A program made the translations under genes and the position numbers. From contig NZ_CP160453.1 of assembly GCF_040744945.1 (NCBI RefSeq), positions 3,100,001-3,164,000 on the forward strand: a DNA stretch of 64,000 nucleotides, given 5' to 3'. Each line of letters opens with the position of its first letter. Position 1 is the first letter of the stretch. The notes under the pieces were generated by a model. It was not told where the DNA came from and did not search any database. It saw nothing but the letters and a program-made list of their open reading frames with translations. Positions 57,584 to 64,000 of the stretch are shown one piece after another. This DNA comes from Saccharothrix sp. HUAS TT1. Lineage in GTDB: Bacteria; Actinomycetota; Actinomycetes; Mycobacteriales; Pseudonocardiaceae.

Positions 57584-58318
57584 GTGACTTTCACGCTGCT
57601 CCCGGCTGTTGACGTGGCCGATGGCCTTGCCGTTCGGCTCGTGCAGGGCGAGGCCGGCACCGAGACCAACTACGGCGACCCGCTGGACGCCGCCCTCGCG
57701 TGGCAGCGCGACGGCGCCGAGTGGGTGCACCTGGTCGACCTCGACGCCGCGTTCGGCCGCGGTGGGAACCGCGAGCTGCTGGCCCGGGTGGTCGGCGAGC
57801 TGGACGTGAAGGTGGAGCTGTCCGGCGGCATCCGCGACGACGCGTCGCTGGCCGCGGCGCTGGCCACCGGCTGCGCGCGGGTGAACCTGGGCACGGCCGC
57901 GCTGGAGGACCCGATGTGGTGCGCGAAGGTGCTCGCCGAGCACGGCGACAAGGTCGCGGTCGGCCTGGACGTGCGGATCACCGAGCAGGGCCACCGGGTG
58001 GCCGCGCGCGGCTGGACGAAGGACGGCGGCGACCTGTGGGAGGTGCTGGAGCGGCTGGACCGCGACGGCTGCGCCCGCTACGTGGTGACCGACGTGAGCA
58101 AGGACGGCACGCTCCAGGGCCCGAACGCGGACCTGCTGCGCGAGGTCTGCGCCCGCACGGACGCGCCGGTGATCGCCTCCGGCGGGGTGTCCAGTGTGGA
58201 CGACCTGGTCGCGCTGGCCGCCCTGTCGCGCGACGGCGTCGAGGGCGCGATCGTGGGCAAGGCGCTGTACGCGGGCGCGTTCACGCTCCCGGAGGCGCTG
58301 GCAGCTGTCCGCGGTTGA
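57584..58318 (+). CDS. priA: PriA: bifunctional phosphoribosyl isomerase (HisA/TrpF)
   Basis: A 244-residue beta/alpha barrel isomerase acting on ProFAR in histidine synthesis and, in actinobacteria, usually also on phosphoribosyl anthranilate. Catalytic Asp residues are in [19 protein letters not shown] and [15 protein letters not shown]. The actinobacterial PriA-type GRGGNRELL loop is present. No separate trpF is seen in the window. GTG 57584 is 6 nt after TAGGCT (57572-57577), which overlaps the hisH stop. It overlaps the convergent Clp-N gene by 38 bp. Confidence 0.95.
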   Translation: MTFTLLPAVDVADGLAVRLVQGEAGTETNYGDPLDAALAWQRDGAEWVHLVDLDAAFGRGGNRELLARVVGELDVKVELSGGIRDDASLAAALATGCARVNLGTAALEDPMWCAKVLAEHGDKVAVGLDVRITEQGHRVAARGWTKDGGDLWEVLERLDRDGCARYVVTDVSKDGTLQGPNADLLREVCARTDAPVIASGGVSSVDDLVALAALSRDGVEGAIVGKALYAGAFTLPEALAAVRG

Positions 58319-59006
58319 TGGCGTCCTCGATCTCCTCGACGATGTAGGTCTCCGCGGCCTGCTCGGTCACGCCCGTGCGGGCGAGGGCCCTGGCCGCGGT
58401 GCCCTCGCCCTCGGCGAGCAGGCCGAGCAGCAGGTGCTCGGTGCCGACGAAGGTGTGCCCGTGGCGCAGCGACGCCCGCACGGCCAGCTCCAGCGCCTTC
58501 TTGCAGTGCGCGGTGAACGGTTGCGGCTCGGGCCGCTGCCGGACCGCGCCGTCCAGCTCGTTGAGCACGGCCAGCCGCGTGGTGCCCTCGGCCGCCTCCA
58601 GCTTGGCGATGGTCCTGGCGGCCAGGCCGCGCGACTCGTCCAGCAGGCCGAGCAGCAGGTGCTCGGTGCCGATGCGCTCGCTGAACCTGGCGTGGTGCCG
58701 GGCCAGCACGACGACCCGGCGGGCCCGGTCGGTGTAGCGGTCGAAGCGCGGCTTCAGCTCCGGCGACTCCTTGGGCACGAACCGCTTCTGCGCGGCCTGC
58801 TTGGTGACGCCGATGCTCTCGCCGATGTCGGTCCAGCTCGCGCCCGCGCGGCGCGCCTCGTCCACGAAGTGGCCGATGAGGTGGTCGCCGAGCTCGTCGA
58901 GCTGACCGCTCAGCTCGACGGCGGCGGTCAGCCTGCCGAGCACGTCGGTGTGCTCCGACGCGACGGTGACGATGAGGTCCGTGAGCTGGACGGGCGGCGC
59001 TATCAC
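58281..59006 (-). CDS. Clp N-domain protein with helix-turn-helix, putative regulator
   Basis: A 241-residue protein without the Clp ATPase modules. Residues about 54-74 ([22 protein letters not shown]) form a helix-turn-helix. Two Clp_N repeats follow: [20 protein letters not shown] with [11 protein letters not shown], and [20 protein letters not shown] with [14 protein letters not shown]. It may sense unfolded proteins or ligand through Clp_N and bind DNA, an inference supported by two identical-architecture palindromes at its start codon. Confidence 0.85.
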   Translation of the reverse strand: MIAPPVQLTDLIVTVASEHTDVLGRLTAAVELSGQLDELGDHLIGHFVDEARRAGASWTDIGESIGVTKQAAQKRFVPKESPELKPRFDRYTDRARRVVVLARHHARFSERIGTEHLLLGLLDESRGLAARTIAKLEAAEGTTRLAVLNELDGAVRQRPEPQPFTAHCKKALELAVRASLRHGHTFVGTEHLLLGLLAEGEGTAARALARTGVTEQAAETYIVEEIEDAINRGQLPAPPGA

Positions 59007-59056
59007 CCGTCAACTGTAGGTTGACGGGGAGAAGTGCGTCAACCTCTGGTTGACGA
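59007..59056. promoter_or_regulatory. Two operators of the form CGTCAAC-N5-GTTGACG before the Clp-N gene
   Basis: Site 1 is CGTCAAC-TGTAG-GTTGACG (59009-59027), extended by flanking CC/GG. Site 2 is CGTCAAC-CTCTG-GTTGACG (59037-59055). Both have perfect 7-bp arms and a 5-nt centre, with centres 28 nt apart. Site 1 abuts the start codon at 59006. They fill the 53-bp gap to the upstream F420-type gene. Autoregulation by the helix-turn-helix protein is the simplest reading. Confidence 0.78.
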
Positions 59057-59059
59057 CGT

Positions 59060-59425
59060 TCAGGCGGGGACGATCTCGATGCCGATCGTGCCCTCGCGAC
59101 CGCGCCGGAGCCTGCTGCCGAGCAGCGTGAGCCTGCCCAGGACGCCGTACTTGCGGGCGATCAGCGACCGGACCCGCTCGGTGCCCGCCGCGTCCAGCAG
59201 CCGCGCGGTGGCCGGGACCTGCTCGCCGGTGGGCTTGCCCTTGATGTCGCACGGCCCGACCCGCACGTCGCCGCTGCGGCGGATGCGCTTGACCTTGCCG
59301 GCGTCGGCGGCCGACCACGCGTACAGCGTGCCGTCACCGCCCGCCACCCAGACGGGCGTCGGCACGGCGGTGCCGTCCTTGCGGAACGTGGTCAACAACA
59401 GGTACTTGCCGGCTGCGAGGTCCAT
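59060..59425 (-). CDS. PPOX-class F420-dependent oxidoreductase-like protein
   Basis: A 121-residue split-barrel flavin/deazaflavin-type protein: LAAGKYLLLTTFRKDGTAVPTPVW, LYAWSAADAGKVKRIRRSGDVRVGPCD and a C-terminal VLGRLTLLGSRL. This matches the PPOX-class F420-dependent family common in actinobacteria. ATG 59425 is chosen; TAGCCT lies 8 nt upstream on the minus strand, a leaderless arrangement. Substrate unknown. Confidence 0.85.
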   Translation of the reverse strand: MDLAAGKYLLLTTFRKDGTAVPTPVWVAGGDGTLYAWSAADAGKVKRIRRSGDVRVGPCDIKGKPTGEQVPATARLLDAAGTERVRSLIARKYGVLGRLTLLGSRLRRGREGTIGIEIVPA

Positions 59426-59452
59426 GTCCGGCAAGGCTAGTGCCCGGGATGC

Positions 59453-59491
59453 GGAAGAGCCCCGCTCCCACGGGGGGAACGGGGCTCTTCC
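59453..59491. terminator. Terminator after cspA
   Basis: GGAAGAGCCCCG (59453-59464) pairs perfectly over 12 bp with CGGGGCTCTTCC (59480-59491). On the minus strand it begins 13 nt after the cold-shock gene stop and lies before the next gene's promoter. Confidence 0.85.
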
Positions 59492-59504
59492 GGTCACGCT
59501 CAGG

Positions 59505-59708
59505 TCAGATGACCGTCACGTTCGTCGCCTGCGGGCCCTTGGCGCCCTGGCCGACGTCGAAGCTCACCCGCTGGTTCTCCTCCAGGCTGCGGTAGCCGCC
59601 GCTCTGGATCTCCGAGTAGTGCACGAACACGTCCGCGCCGCCATCCTCGGGGGAGATGAAGCCGAAGCCCTTCTCCGAGTTGAACCACTTCACGGTGCCC
59701 TGCGCCAT
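59505..59708 (-). CDS. cspA: Cold shock protein, CspA family
   Basis: A 67-residue single cold-shock domain RNA chaperone with both RNA-binding motifs: [13 protein letters not shown] (RNP1) and DVFVHYSEI (RNP2). It begins AQGTVKWF. The ATG follows GAGGAG on the minus strand with a 7-nt spacer. A long untranslated leader precedes it, as usual for this family, and a strong terminator follows. Confidence 0.97.
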   Translation of the reverse strand: MAQGTVKWFNSEKGFGFISPEDGGADVFVHYSEIQSGGYRSLEENQRVSFDVGQGAKGPQATNVTVI

Positions 59709-59860
59709 CTTTTAACTCCTCATACCGCTGCCAACGGGGCGAACGCACCCGCTGAGGCCGGTCCAAACGCTGACCCTGAGGAATCACACGCTCAAACGTG
59801 TTTCGCGAGCGTGGATGACACGAACACAAAACTTTCGACCTCCACCAGTGAACCACACTT
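59709..59860 (-). promoter_or_regulatory. Leader and promoter region of the cold-shock gene
   Basis: The gene-free stretch upstream of cspA is locally AT-richer than its surroundings (TCTTTTAACTCCTCAT next to the start, AAAACTTTCG around 59828-59837). Cold-shock genes commonly have long structured leaders; that and the absence of any reading frame support a leader here. No defined thermosensor motif is identified, and the promoter position is uncertain. Confidence 0.45.
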
Positions 59861-59883
59861 TCGCCGCCACGTCGCCTCCAACT

Positions 59884-60010
59884 CCGCGTGTCCTACGTCC
59901 CTACCGCGAGAGTCCTACGCTCAGGACGCGAGAGTCCTACGTCCAGCACGCGAGAGTCCTGCGCCTGGAACACCCGAGTTGAGCGCTCGGGCACCGGCGA
60001 GTCGGCCGCT
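59884..60010. repeat. Palindromic-family repeat, locus D, tandem in one orientation (triplet CTA)
   Basis: Six units in the same direction: CGCGTGTCCTACGTCC, CGCGAGAGTCCTACGCTC, CGCGAGAGTCCTACGTCC, CGCGAGAGTCCTGCGCCT, then weaker CCCGAGTTGAGCGCTC and GGCGAGTCGGCCGCTC, spaced about 20-30 nt. Unlike the other three loci there are no reverse units, and the array lies between the divergent cspA and hisF promoters rather than after a stop codon. Confidence 0.82.
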
Positions 60011-60036
60011 CAGGGCCTCCACGTAGGCTTTTACCC

Positions 60037-60810
60037 ATGTCAGTAGCGGTGCGCGTGATCCCCTGCCTGGACGTCGACCGGGGTCGGGTGGTGAAGGGCG
60101 TGAACTTCACCAACCTGGTCGACGCGGGCGACCCGGTCGAGCTGGCGCGGGCCTACGACGCGGAGGGCGCGGACGAGCTGACGTTCCTCGACGTGACCGC
60201 GTCGTCCAGCGACCGCGAGACCACGTTCGACGTGGTCAGGCGCACGGCGGAGCAGGTGTTCATCCCCCTCACGGTGGGCGGCGGCGTGCGCAGCGCGGAG
60301 GACGTGGACAAGCTGCTCCGCGCCGGCGCGGACAAGGTGAGCGTGAACACAGCCGCGATCGCCCGCCCGGAACTGCTCGGCGACCTGTCCCGCCGCTTCG
60401 GCGCGCAGTGCATCGTGCTGTCGGTGGACGCGCGGCGCGTGCCGGAGGGGGAGGAACCCACCCCTTCGGGGTTCGAGGTCACCACGCACGGCGGGCGCAA
60501 GGGCACCGGCATCGACGCCGTCGAGTGGGCCGTGCGCGGCCAGGAGCTGGGCGTCGGCGAGATCCTGCTGAACTCCATGGACGCCGACGGCACCAAGGCC
60601 GGGTTCGACCTGGAGCTGATCCGGCTGACGCGGGAGGTGGTGGACGTGCCGCTGATCGCCAGCGGCGGCGCGGGCGCGGTCGAGCACTTCCCGCCGGCCG
60701 TGGCGGAGGGCGCGGACGCGGTGCTCGCGGCGAGCGTCTTCCACTTCGGCACGCTGCGCATCGGCGACGTCAAGGCCGGCCTGCGCGACGCGGGAGTGGA
60801 GGTCCGGTGA
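60037..60810 (+). CDS. hisF: Imidazole glycerol phosphate synthase cyclase subunit HisF
   Basis: A 257-residue barrel that uses HisH-derived ammonia to form imidazole-glycerol phosphate and AICAR. Catalytic Asp residues are in [19 protein letters not shown] and [15 protein letters not shown]; phosphate loops VGGGVRS and [11 protein letters not shown] are present. A slightly extended loop ([14 protein letters not shown]) is typical of actinobacteria. ATG 60037 is 7 nt after TAGGCT (60024-60029), a leaderless start. Confidence 0.96.
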   Translation: MSVAVRVIPCLDVDRGRVVKGVNFTNLVDAGDPVELARAYDAEGADELTFLDVTASSSDRETTFDVVRRTAEQVFIPLTVGGGVRSAEDVDKLLRAGADKVSVNTAAIARPELLGDLSRRFGAQCIVLSVDARRVPEGEEPTPSGFEVTTHGGRKGTGIDAVEWAVRGQELGVGEILLNSMDADGTKAGFDLELIRLTREVVDVPLIASGGAGAVEHFPPAVAEGADAVLAASVFHFGTLRIGDVKAGLRDAGVEVR

Positions 60811-61187
60811 TGCCGAAGCGCGGAAACAGCCCCGTGGAGGTGTCCACCGCGACCCTCATCGGCGCGGCGGGCGCCCTGGCGTTCGTGCTCATGGGCGTGA
60901 TCCAGTGGCAGGTCCACGGCGACTCGGCCTACGTGAAGTTCCCGGTGATCATCGCGGTGCTGGAGCTGCTGGCCGTGGTCGGCCTGGTCGCCGGCCCGCG
61001 CCCGGCCCGGCTGGTCGCCGCCTGCGTGTTCGGCCTGGCGGCGCTGGTCCACCTGCTCACCGTGCTCAACCAGGGCCCGGTGTGGATCCGCGTGCTGTCC
61101 GGCCTGCTCTCCGCGGCGCACGTCTTCGCCGTCGTGCTGCTCAACACCCGCCCCGCCCGCGTCCACTTCCTCGGAGGACAGCGTTGA
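60810..61187 (+). CDS. Small four-helix membrane protein between hisF and hisI
   Basis: A 125-residue protein with four hydrophobic helices (about 12-30, 40-58, 66-86, 92-112) and short polar ends. I do not recognise a family with a known role; membrane proteins in this position occur in related actinobacteria. ATG 60810 overlaps the hisF stop; a GTG at 60807 is an alternative. hisI begins 4 nt before its end, so it is co-translated with the his genes. Confidence 0.75.
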   Translation: MPKRGNSPVEVSTATLIGAAGALAFVLMGVIQWQVHGDSAYVKFPVIIAVLELLAVVGLVAGPRPARLVAACVFGLAALVHLLTVLNQGPVWIRVLSGLLSAAHVFAVVLLNTRPARVHFLGGQR

Positions 61188-61543
61188 CCGCCGCGCTCGA
61201 CCCGTCCATCGCCGCCCGGCTCAAGCGCACGGCCGACGGCCTGGTGTGCGCCGTGGTGCAGCGGCGCGGCACCGGGGAGGTGCTGATGGTCGCGTGGATG
61301 GACGACGAGGCGCTGCACCGCACGCTCACCACCCGCCGCGCCACGTACTACTCGCGCAGCAGGCAGCAGCTGTGGGTGAAGGGCGAGACGTCCGGGCACG
61401 CGCAGCACGTGCACGAGGTGCGGCTGGACTGCGACGGCGACGCCCTGCTGCTGGTCGTGGACCAGGTCGGCGCCGCCTGCCACACCGGTGACGCGACCTG
61501 CTTCGACTCGACGGTGCTGCTCGGCCCCGCCGACCCCGGCTGA
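61184..61543 (+). CDS. hisI: Phosphoribosyl-AMP cyclohydrolase HisI
   Basis: Zinc-dependent hydrolase opening the adenine ring in the third step of histidine synthesis. The 119 residues show [37 protein letters not shown], the metal site [16 protein letters not shown] and [10 protein letters not shown]. The start is TTG 61184, supported by GGAGG at 61173-61177 six nt upstream and by overlap with the preceding stop. No HisE domain is fused. Confidence 0.95.
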   Translation: MTAALDPSIAARLKRTADGLVCAVVQRRGTGEVLMVAWMDDEALHRTLTTRRATYYSRSRQQLWVKGETSGHAQHVHEVRLDCDGDALLLVVDQVGAACHTGDATCFDSTVLLGPADPG

Positions 61544-61553
61544 CCCCGGGGCC

Positions 61554-62168
61554 TCAGCCGAGGTCGCCGCTCAGGTAGCGCTGGAGGTTGGGGGCGATGG
61601 CCTTGACCATCGTCTCGACGTCGGCCGAGGCGAACGGCTCGAACCGCACCACGTAGCGCACCATGCCCATGCCGAAGATCTGGCTGGCCAGCAGCGTGGC
61701 CCGCAGTTCGGCGTCGGCGGAGCCCATGTGCGTGACGAGCCGCTTGAGCAGGGTCTGCACGAAGAAGCCGCGCAGCACGTCGGCGACCTGGTCGTGCGAC
61801 GTCACGCTGCGCACCATCGCGGCGAACGGCCCGCCGCCGATGGGGTCCCACACGCCGATGAAGTTGCGCACGATCCGCTCGCCGAGCTCCTCGTCCGGGC
61901 CGTCGAGCAGCCGGTCCACCAGCGCGTTGATGTCGACCGGCACGTGGAGCACGGCCTTGGCGAACAGCCCCTCCTTGCCGCCGAACCAGTGGTTGACCAT
62001 CGCCGCGTCGACCCCGGCCCGCGCGGCGATGGACCGGACGGTCGCGCCCTCGTAGCCGCGCTCGACGAAGACCTCGCGCGCCGCGGCCAGCAGGGCGGCC
62101 TTGGTGTCCTCGCCACCGGCCCGCCGGCCTCGGCGCTTGGGTTCGGTTTGTCGCGGGCCTTGGTTCAC
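61554..62168 (-). CDS. TetR family transcriptional regulator
   Basis: A 204-residue protein with a basic N-terminus ([19 protein letters not shown]) and the helix-turn-helix [32 protein letters not shown] (about 43-75). The C-terminal domain (TetR_C type) includes [21 protein letters not shown] 62168 is preferred; an in-frame ATG at 62195 would place the start inside the -10 region. It is divergent from trpE with a perfect palindrome between. Confidence 0.88.
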   Translation of the reverse strand: MNQGPRQTEPKRRGRRAGGEDTKAALLAAAREVFVERGYEGATVRSIAARAGVDAAMVNHWFGGKEGLFAKAVLHVPVDINALVDRLLDGPDEELGERIVRNFIGVWDPIGGGPFAAMVRSVTSHDQVADVLRGFFVQTLLKRLVTHMGSADAELRATLLASQIFGMGMVRYVVRFEPFASADVETMVKAIAPNLQRYLSGDLG

Positions 62169-62196
62169 GTCACCATGATGGGCGATCCCACCCATT

Positions 62197-62216
62197 ATTT
62201 CAACAAGCGTTGAAAT
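62197..62216. promoter_or_regulatory. Predicted TetR operator between the TetR gene and trpE
   Basis: ATTTCAAC-AAGC-GTTGAAAT is a perfect palindrome of 8-bp arms. On the minus strand its right part merges with AAATAAT, a likely -10 of the TetR gene, so binding would autoregulate. It is about 48 nt upstream of the trpE ATG, close enough to affect trpE too, but that is unproven. Confidence 0.75.
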
Positions 62217-62263
62217 GGAGCCCGGCCGAACCGCCGCACGGGCCCTACCGGCACAATGTCGCC

Positions 62264-63805
62264 ATGGTGAGCGTCATCGGTGCAGGTGCGGGTCTGGGCG
62301 AGGTCAGCCCGACGCGCGAGGAGTTCCGCGAGCTGGCCGCCCAGCGGCGGGTCATCCCGGTGGTGCGGCGGCTGCTGGCGGACGCGGAGACGCCCGTGGG
62401 GCTGTACCGCAAGCTCGCGGCCGACCGGCCGGGCACGTTCCTGTTCGAGTCGGCCGAGAACGGCCGCTCCTGGTCGCGCTGGTCGTTCGTCGGCGCGCGC
62501 AGCGCGGGCGCGCTCACCGCGACCGGCGGCGAGGCGTTCTGGCTCGGGCCGCGCCCGGTCGGCCTGCCCGAGGGCGGCGACCCGCTGGTGGCGCTGCGCG
62601 AGACCATCGAGGTGCTGCGCACCGACCCGCTGCCCGGCCTGCCGCCGCTGACCGGCGGGATGGTCGGCTACATCGGCTACGACGCCGTGCGGCGGCTGGA
62701 GCGGCTGCCGTCGCTGGCCGAGGACGACCTCAAGGTGCCGGAGCTGGTCATGCTGCTGGCCACCGACCTGGCCGCGCTGGACCACCACGAGGGCACCGTC
62801 ACGCTCATCGCCAACGCCATCAACTGGGACGACTCGCCCGAACGCGTCGACGCGGCGTACGACGACGCGGTGGCCCGCCTGGACACGATGACGCGCGACC
62901 TCCAGAGCCCCGCGCCGCCGACGGCCGCGGTGTTCTCCCGGCCCAAGCCGGAGTTCGTCCGCCGCCGCACCCGGCAGGAGCACCACGCCGCGGTGGAGAA
63001 GGCCAAGGAGGCCATCCGCGCCGGCGAGGCGTTCCAGGTCGTGGTGTCGCAGCGGTTCGAGATGCCGACCACCGCCGACCCGCTCGACATCTACCGCGTG
63101 CTGCGCACGTCCAACCCCAGCCCGTACATGTACCTGCTGCGGCTGGAGGACTTCGACATCGTCGGGTGCAGCCCGGAGTCGCTGGTGACCGTGCGTGACG
63201 GCAAGGCCACCACGCACCCCATCGCGGGCACCCGTTGGAGGGGCGTCGACGAGGAGGAGGACGCCCTGCTGGAGAAGGACCTGCTGGCCGACCACAAGGA
63301 GCGCGCCGAGCACCTGATGCTGGTCGACCTGGGCCGCAACGACCTGGGCCGGGTGTGCAAGCCCGGCTCGGTGACCGTGGTCGACTTCTTCAAGGTCGAG
63401 CGGTACAGCCACGTCATGCACATCGTGTCCACGGTCAGCGGCGAGCTGGACGAGGGCCGCACGGCGTTCGACGCGGTCGCGGCGTGCTTCCCGGCGGGCA
63501 CGCTGTCCGGCGCGCCGAAGCCGCGCGCGATGGAGCTGATCGAGGAGCTGGAGCCGACCAGGCGCGGCCTGTACGGCGGCGTCGTCGGCTACCTGGACTT
63601 CGCGGGCGACGCGGACACCGCGATCGCCATCCGGACCGCCCTGGTGCGCGACGGCGTGGCGTACGTGCAGGCGGGCGGCGGCATCGTGGCCGACTCGGAC
63701 CCGGTCGCCGAGGACAACGAGACCCTGAATAAGGCGGGCGCGGTGCTGTCGGCGATCGCGACCGCGCAGACCATGTCCCCGGCGGTGGACCCGGCCCGTG
63801 TCTGA
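62264..63805 (+). CDS. trpE: Anthranilate synthase component I TrpE
   Basis: Chorismate-using enzyme that starts tryptophan synthesis, 513 residues. The N-terminal domain has the [18 protein letters not shown] motif linked to tryptophan feedback. The chorismate-binding domain shows [40 protein letters not shown] around residues 304-330, [36 protein letters not shown] and [18 protein letters not shown] 62264 is 6 nt after CACAAT, a leaderless pattern. The TrpG subunit is not in the window. Confidence 0.96.
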   Translation: MVSVIGAGAGLGEVSPTREEFRELAAQRRVIPVVRRLLADAETPVGLYRKLAADRPGTFLFESAENGRSWSRWSFVGARSAGALTATGGEAFWLGPRPVGLPEGGDPLVALRETIEVLRTDPLPGLPPLTGGMVGYIGYDAVRRLERLPSLAEDDLKVPELVMLLATDLAALDHHEGTVTLIANAINWDDSPERVDAAYDDAVARLDTMTRDLQSPAPPTAAVFSRPKPEFVRRRTRQEHHAAVEKAKEAIRAGEAFQVVVSQRFEMPTTADPLDIYRVLRTSNPSPYMYLLRLEDFDIVGCSPESLVTVRDGKATTHPIAGTRWRGVDEEEDALLEKDLLADHKERAEHLMLVDLGRNDLGRVCKPGSVTVVDFFKVERYSHVMHIVSTVSGELDEGRTAFDAVAACFPAGTLSGAPKPRAMELIEELEPTRRGLYGGVVGYLDFAGDADTAIAIRTALVRDGVAYVQAGGGIVADSDPVAEDNETLNKAGAVLSAIATAQTMSPAVDPARV

Positions 63806-64000
63806 GCGGGCCCGGTCCGACCGGCGTCCACTGTGGATCGTGGTGGCGCTGCTGCTGCTCGGCGCGGTGGCGCTGTGGGGCGCCTCGGGGGTGACGTGGG
63901 ACTCTTCGGCGGACCGGAGCGGCGCCGACGTCGTGCCCGCGCTGACCCCGCTGGCGCTGCTGTGCCTGGCCGCTATCGCCGCCGCGGTGGCGCTGAGCGG
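63798..64000 (+). CDS. Trp-biosynthesis-associated membrane protein, 3' end cut by window
   Basis: GTG 63798 overlaps the trpE stop by 8 bp and opens a frame that runs to the window edge. The 67 visible residues show a polar start ([10 protein letters not shown]), a membrane helix ([19 protein letters not shown]), the segment VTWDSS and a second hydrophobic run ([18 protein letters not shown]). The position after trpE and the pattern match the actinobacterial TIGR02234 family. Its role is not established. Confidence 0.82.
   Translation, partial: MSERARSDRRPLWIVVALLLLGAVALWGASGVTWDSSADRSGADVVPALTPLALLCLAAIAAAVALS

Overview
The window is a high-GC, gene-dense chromosome segment from an actinomycete. 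The most likely placement is a Pseudonocardiales-type bacterium (Saccharothrix, Actinosynnema, Lentzea and relatives). This rests on the ftsW-murG-murC-ftsQ-ftsZ-pgeF-yggS-sepF-yggT-wag31 cell division block, mycothiol-era genes (mycoredoxin, DUF664/DinB), a mycobacterial-style bioB-bsaP-DUF2567 neighbourhood, a PriA-type HisA, an eukaryote-like IleS under a T-box, and a SAM-IV riboswitch. The genus is inference. There is no rRNA or tRNA gene, CRISPR array, insertion sequence or prophage that I can recognise.

Layout. 1-10.9 kb: dcw division and wall cluster, ending with wag31 and a small membrane protein. 11.0-14.4 kb: T-box and ileS. 14.4-21.5 kb: accessory block with a secreted M7 protease, a sigma factor, a TetR/SRPBCC divergent pair, DUF167, an M28 aminopeptidase, a K+/H+ antiporter and a SAM-IV-controlled class V aminotransferase. 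21.5-29.7 kb: lspA, rluD, a drug-efflux MFS, a decayed SDR/TetR pair, an HTH protein and dnaE1. 29.7-35.8 kb: P450 and biotin genes (bioA, bioD, bioB, bsaP), interrupted by a mycoredoxin/membrane pair on the other strand. 35.8-45.6 kb: DUF1445/MFS, aroD, a LON-domain protein, an NrtR-like Nudix regulator divergent from nadABC, a PRC/DUF2382 stress protein and a nitrilase-family amidase. 45.6-49.7 kb: an orphan peptide-type ABC binding lipoprotein, a second class V aminotransferase and a secreted M14 carboxypeptidase. 49.8-64 kb: a histidine locus (hisDCB, then hisH-priA, then hisF and hisI) broken by two insertions, followed by a TetR gene, trpE and the start of a Trp-associated membrane protein.

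How the parts work together. The first block builds and positions the septum: FtsW, MurG and MurC make wall, FtsQ and FtsZ form the divisome, SepF tethers FtsZ, and Wag31 marks the poles. The his genes lead from histidinol-phosphate chemistry to imidazole-glycerol phosphate; PriA probably also serves tryptophan synthesis, matching the nearby trpE. The nad genes make quinolinate and nicotinate mononucleotide under a predicted NAD-sensing repressor. Many genes start 6-8 nt downstream of a TANNNT -10 box, which suggests leaderless mRNAs.

Most noteworthy. (1) A family of short palindromic repeats (core CGCGAGAGTC-NNA-CGTTC) occurs at four intergenic loci, three of them starting within about 10 nt of a stop codon, each locus with its own fixed central triplet. 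(2) A Clp-N/HTH protein has two identical-architecture operators at its start codon, and a related palindrome sits in the ftsZ promoter. (3) A SoxR-type divergent promoter drives a split transketolase. (4) A P450 overlaps bioA. (5) A SAM-IV riboswitch with a Shine-Dalgarno-sequestering hairpin precedes an uncharacterised class V aminotransferase.
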